Assembly: GCA_012837885.1 (NCBI GenBank)
Contig: DUQI01000006.1
Location: 1-46,453, forward strand
Direction of reading: 5' to 3'
DNA from: Fastidiosipila sp.
GTDB lineage: Bacteria; Bacillota; Clostridia; Saccharofermentanales; DTU023
Length of the DNA: 46,453 bases
Shown here: one piece after another, positions 43,876 to 46,453 of the stretch
Numbering within the stretch: the first letter of the stretch is position 1
How the letters are laid out: each line of letters opens with the position of its first letter
Translations under genes and position numbers: made by a program
Notes under the pieces: model-generated
The model's database searches: none
What the model was told of the DNA's origin: nothing
What the model saw: the letters and a program-made list of their open reading frames with translations, nothing else

Positions 43876-46236
43876 TTGATCCTGTCCTTGTTGTATGTGC
43901 TGATCTTTGCCGTTTCAGGTATCTATATCGCTGAAGCGATATTGCCTACGCAGAAAACAGCGAAGCGCATCTGGCTCGGTCTCGTCATCGGTCTCTTTTT
44001 ATGGATCTGGCTACCTTCCCTCTTCGCATTTGCCATCGGGTTTACGTTAAAGGCGCAATGGCTCGCACTCGCGGTCTCCGTGGCAGCCGGTATCACTGCA
44101 GCGCTCAAAGTGAAAGGCCGAATCTCCGGCTGGAAGCATATCGGAAAACAACTGACATTATGGCCGTTGCTTTTATTGACCGGTATATTCGTCCTCGGTG
44201 TCTTCTTGTTTTCAAGCCACATCATAAGACCAAATGAACAGGGGCTTTCGGTCGGTCAGGTGACGTATGGCGACTTATCGATGCATCTCGGATTTATCAC
44301 GAGCATCGCCGAACAAGGCACGTTCCCGCCAGAGTACAGCATCTTCCCCGGTCAGACGATCAACTATCCGTTCCTTTGCGAGACGCCGGCGTCTACCTTG
44401 CTCTTACTCGGCAGCTCGCTCAGACAGGCTTACCAGATCTCGGCCATCTACGCCTACCTACTGGTGATCGTCGGCGTCTTTTTTTTCTTTGAACAATGGC
44501 TCCGTCGCATGGGCTCGACGGTGCTCGCCGTCTTACTCTTCTTCTTCGGCAGCGGATTCGGCTTTACCTATTTCTTCGACCGGATCAATGCCGACACGAC
44601 GACACTTCAGCAACTATTAGGCACCACGAGCGTCAACAACTGGCAGGCTCTGCTCGACGGCTTTTACCAGACACCGACGAACATCCCCGATCTCGGCCTG
44701 CGCTGGGTCAATCCGATCGTCGACATGTTGATCCCACAGCGTGCGACGCTCTTTGGCTGGGCGATTCTTTTCCCCTGTCTTTACCTTCTTTTCGGATTCG
44801 CGTTTAGGAACGAAAAAAAGAACGTAATCCTACTCGGCTTTTTGGCAGGCGGCCTGCCCTTGATACACACCCACTCCTTTTTAGCCCTCGGCATTATCAG
44901 CGCCGGCTACTTCGTATCTGAGCTTTTCTCACGCCCACCTCTGAAGCGCATCACCGGCTGGCTCAGCTACGGCGGCATAGCAGTGCTTCTCGCTTTACCG
45001 CAGCTTATCTTTTTCACCTTCACGCAGATGGCGAACAGTCAGATGCTTAGACTTCACTTCAACTGGGGAAACACGGTGGACGGTTTTCTCTGGTTTTATC
45101 TGAAGAATCTCGGCTGGATCGCGCTTTTTATCGTGCCGGCTTACTTACTGGTCAGCAGGCGCGATCGCCGCGCGATGACAGGGCCAATACTTCTTTGGCT
45201 CATCGCCGAATTTGTCATGTTTCAGCCGAACGTCTACGACAACAACAAAATTCTCTTCATCAGTTTCGCCTTCATGTGCGGCCTTATCGCGAGATTCGTC
45301 TCAAGTGGCTATCGCCGCCTCTCGCATTATCTGCAAAAGAAAACGACGCTCGAGGACAGTGGCCGCACCTACGCGACAGCGGCAGCCTTGATCGCCCTCT
45401 GTCACTTGGCCTACTGGCTCTTCATCCTGATTTCACAAAAAGATGCGACTATCGAGATATCTTTCAGTACTGTCCTGACACTACTCTTTTCACTTTTCAC
45501 GCTTCTCTGGCTGCTCGCAAAAAATACGATCGATCAGCTGAAAACGAGTCGAACCCTTCTTCTTTGCTACGTATCTCTTGTCAGCATGCTTCTGGCCGGC
45601 AGTATCCTGCTCTCATTATTTTTCAATCAGTATCAATCTAAAGCGATCAGCATGGGGACCGGATACGTCATCGGACTCCTTCTCCTGAGCGCGTTCACTT
45701 TACTGGCTCAGATCCTGGTTATCATTAAGACGAAACGTCCAACTGGGCGCTCGGCCCGTTTAGCGAAACTGGCACTCTCATTAAGTCTCTCGTTTATCGC
45801 GATGACGACGTTTATCGGGTCGGCGCTGACGATCGCACGTGAAGCAAGAAGCGAGTATCTTGCGTTCAATAAAAGCGAGGTCGAAGCGACCGATTACATC
45901 ACACGAGAGACGAACGCTCAGTCGCTCTTTTTGACAGACGCAAACTGGCACCTTAATCCGGTCGCCAGCTTGACCGGACGAAACATCGTATGCGGCACCG
46001 ATACCTTCTTATTCTTTCACGGCATCGATGCCAAAGAGCGGCGTCTTGATGTCAAGAAGATGCTTGAAGCGCCCGCCAATAACCAGGACCTTTACGAGTC
46101 TTACGGTGTCGATTACGTCTATATAGGGCAGCATGAGCGCGAGCGCTACGACCTCGACACCAACTTTTTCGACGCCACATGGACATCGGTGTTCACGAAC
46201 GCAGACGTGACGATTTACCAGGTCAAAGTGAGATAG
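43876..46236 (+). CDS. Large polytopic membrane protein (GT-C glycosyltransferase-like)
   Basis: 786 residues with about 14-16 membrane helices and a C-terminal soluble domain (about 660-786). An early luminal loop after the third or fourth helix carries VTYGDLSMHLGFITSIAE and INYPFLCETPAS, resembling the Asp-containing loop of GT-C glycosyltransferases; HTHSFLAL and QPNVYDNNK follow. It may transfer a polyprenyl-linked sugar, but the enzyme cannot be named. The start is TTG 43876 with GTGAGG 8-9 nt upstream. A TATACAAT-like -10 lies around 43.83 kb. It follows the rpsD terminator, so it is its own unit. Confidence 0.75.
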   Translation: MILSLLYVLIFAVSGIYIAEAILPTQKTAKRIWLGLVIGLFLWIWLPSLFAFAIGFTLKAQWLALAVSVAAGITAALKVKGRISGWKHIGKQLTLWPLLLLTGIFVLGVFLFSSHIIRPNEQGLSVGQVTYGDLSMHLGFITSIAEQGTFPPEYSIFPGQTINYPFLCETPASTLLLLGSSLRQAYQISAIYAYLLVIVGVFFFFEQWLRRMGSTVLAVLLFFFGSGFGFTYFFDRINADTTTLQQLLGTTSVNNWQALLDGFYQTPTNIPDLGLRWVNPIVDMLIPQRATLFGWAILFPCLYLLFGFAFRNEKKNVILLGFLAGGLPLIHTHSFLALGIISAGYFVSELFSRPPLKRITGWLSYGGIAVLLALPQLIFFTFTQMANSQMLRLHFNWGNTVDGFLWFYLKNLGWIALFIVPAYLLVSRRDRRAMTGPILLWLIAEFVMFQPNVYDNNKILFISFAFMCGLIARFVSSGYRRLSHYLQKKTTLEDSGRTYATAAALIALCHLAYWLFILISQKDATIEISFSTVLTLLFSLFTLLWLLAKNTIDQLKTSRTLLLCYVSLVSMLLAGSILLSLFFNQYQSKAISMGTGYVIGLLLLSAFTLLAQILVIIKTKRPTGRSARLAKLALSLSLSFIAMTTFIGSALTIAREARSEYLAFNKSEVEATDYITRETNAQSLFLTDANWHLNPVASLTGRNIVCGTDTFLFFHGIDAKERRLDVKKMLEAPANNQDLYESYGVDYVYIGQHERERYDLDTNFFDATWTSVFTNADVTIYQVKVR

Positions 46237-46261
46237 ATCAGATGGATGAAAAACCGAAGAA

Positions 46262-46343
46262 ACTGCGGGATTGTGGTCAATTGGCCATTTAAAAAGTGCG
46301 ATTTTGTGGTATATTGCTCATATAAATACTGCGGAATTGTAGT
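46262..46343 (+). repeat. Three direct repeats spaced exactly 33 bp
   Basis: ACTGCGGGATTGTGGT (46262), AGTGCGATTTTGTGGT (46295) and ACTGCGGAATTGTAGT (46328), 16-bp cores with 12-14 of 16 matches to the first. The three starts are 33 bp apart (about three helical turns), so a protein could bind them on one face. They stand between the polytopic gene and the ATPase gene start, with TATATT/TATAAAT boxes in between. Possible operator array. Confidence 0.65.
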
Positions 46344-46402
46344 TGTTCCCTGTTTTAGTACATTATTGCAGCGACTGCATAACCTCATATGAGAGGCTAA
46401 CC

Positions 46403-46453
46403 ATGGGCAATATCGTTTTCAAAAGAAAGATCTATAAGAAACTTTTAGATTGG
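46403..46453 (+). CDS. 5' end of a probable AAA/DUF4143-type ATPase (truncated by window edge)
   Basis: 17 codons: M-G-N-I-V-F-K-R-K-I-Y-K-K-L-L-D-W, with GAGAGG 6 nt upstream of the ATG. This start resembles AAA_14/DUF4143 ATPases, whose N-terminus reads like FKRKIYxKLLxWK before the Walker A. The rest of the gene is outside the window, so the call rests on 17 residues and the usual leader. Confidence 0.6.
   Translation, partial: MGNIVFKRKIYKKLLDW

Noticed and set aside
46262-46343. CRISPR-like array
   Set aside because: Only three degenerate 16-bp repeats with 17-bp spacers, no cas genes, and located in a promoter region; operator sites are more likely.

Overview
The window reads as a stretch of a mid-GC (a bit over 50% by eye) Bacillota chromosome. 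The reasons are a CIRCE-controlled hrcA-grpE-dnaK-dnaJ-prmA operon, a Bacilli-type ribosomal protein S4, a lipoteichoic-acid-synthase-like enzyme, a YczE-type membrane protein, an AcoX-type kinase, a DUF5685/J-domain cluster and strong AGGAGG ribosome binding sites. I cannot name the genus. I see no rRNA, tRNA, CRISPR array, insertion sequence or prophage. Coding density is high and most gaps are under 250 bp.

Layout. 1-6.9 kb (minus): heat-shock operon hrcA-grpE-dnaK-dnaJ-prmA-exonuclease, with a textbook promoter and a perfect CIRCE. 7-13 kb (minus): metallo-beta-lactamase/rhodanese protein, hemW, a tightly coupled AAA ATPase plus TOPRIM-like DUF4276 pair, then a stomatin-like SPFH protein and its NfeD partner. 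The ATPase pair sits where lepA usually precedes hemW in Bacillota. 13-16 kb: two divergent genes for an M28-like lipoprotein and an S11-like membrane protein, both lacking their catalytic residues. 16-17.8 kb (minus): DUF5685 protein, J-domain protein with a cysteine-rich tail, and a small membrane protein. 17.9-21 kb (plus): one gene fusing complete glutamyl- and glutaminyl-tRNA synthetases. 21-32.5 kb: unknown secreted proteins, an acyl-CoA synthetase, a double-frameshifted HTH regulator, an NCS2 purine/uracil permease, an amidohydrolase and a nucleoside deaminase; the last three suggest nucleobase salvage. 32.6-38.6 kb: envelope genes (LTA-synthase-like, cardiolipin synthase) and a 5'-nucleotidase-type metallophosphatase. 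38.7-46.4 kb: small amphipathic protein, AcoX kinase, YczE protein, YbaK-type deacylase, UlaG-like hydrolase, 5-formyl-THF cyclo-ligase, rpsD, a large polytopic membrane protein, and the first 17 codons of a likely AAA/DUF4143 ATPase behind a 33-bp-periodic repeat array.

The most unusual points are: the GluRS-GlnRS fusion; rpsD, whose family-conserved start and Shine-Dalgarno point to an AUC start codon behind a structured leader; the ATPase/DUF4276 pair coupled to hemW; the two adjacent predicted pseudoenzymes; several genes whose -10 box lies only 6-8 nt before the start codon, suggesting leaderless mRNAs; and the 33-bp repeat array at the right edge.
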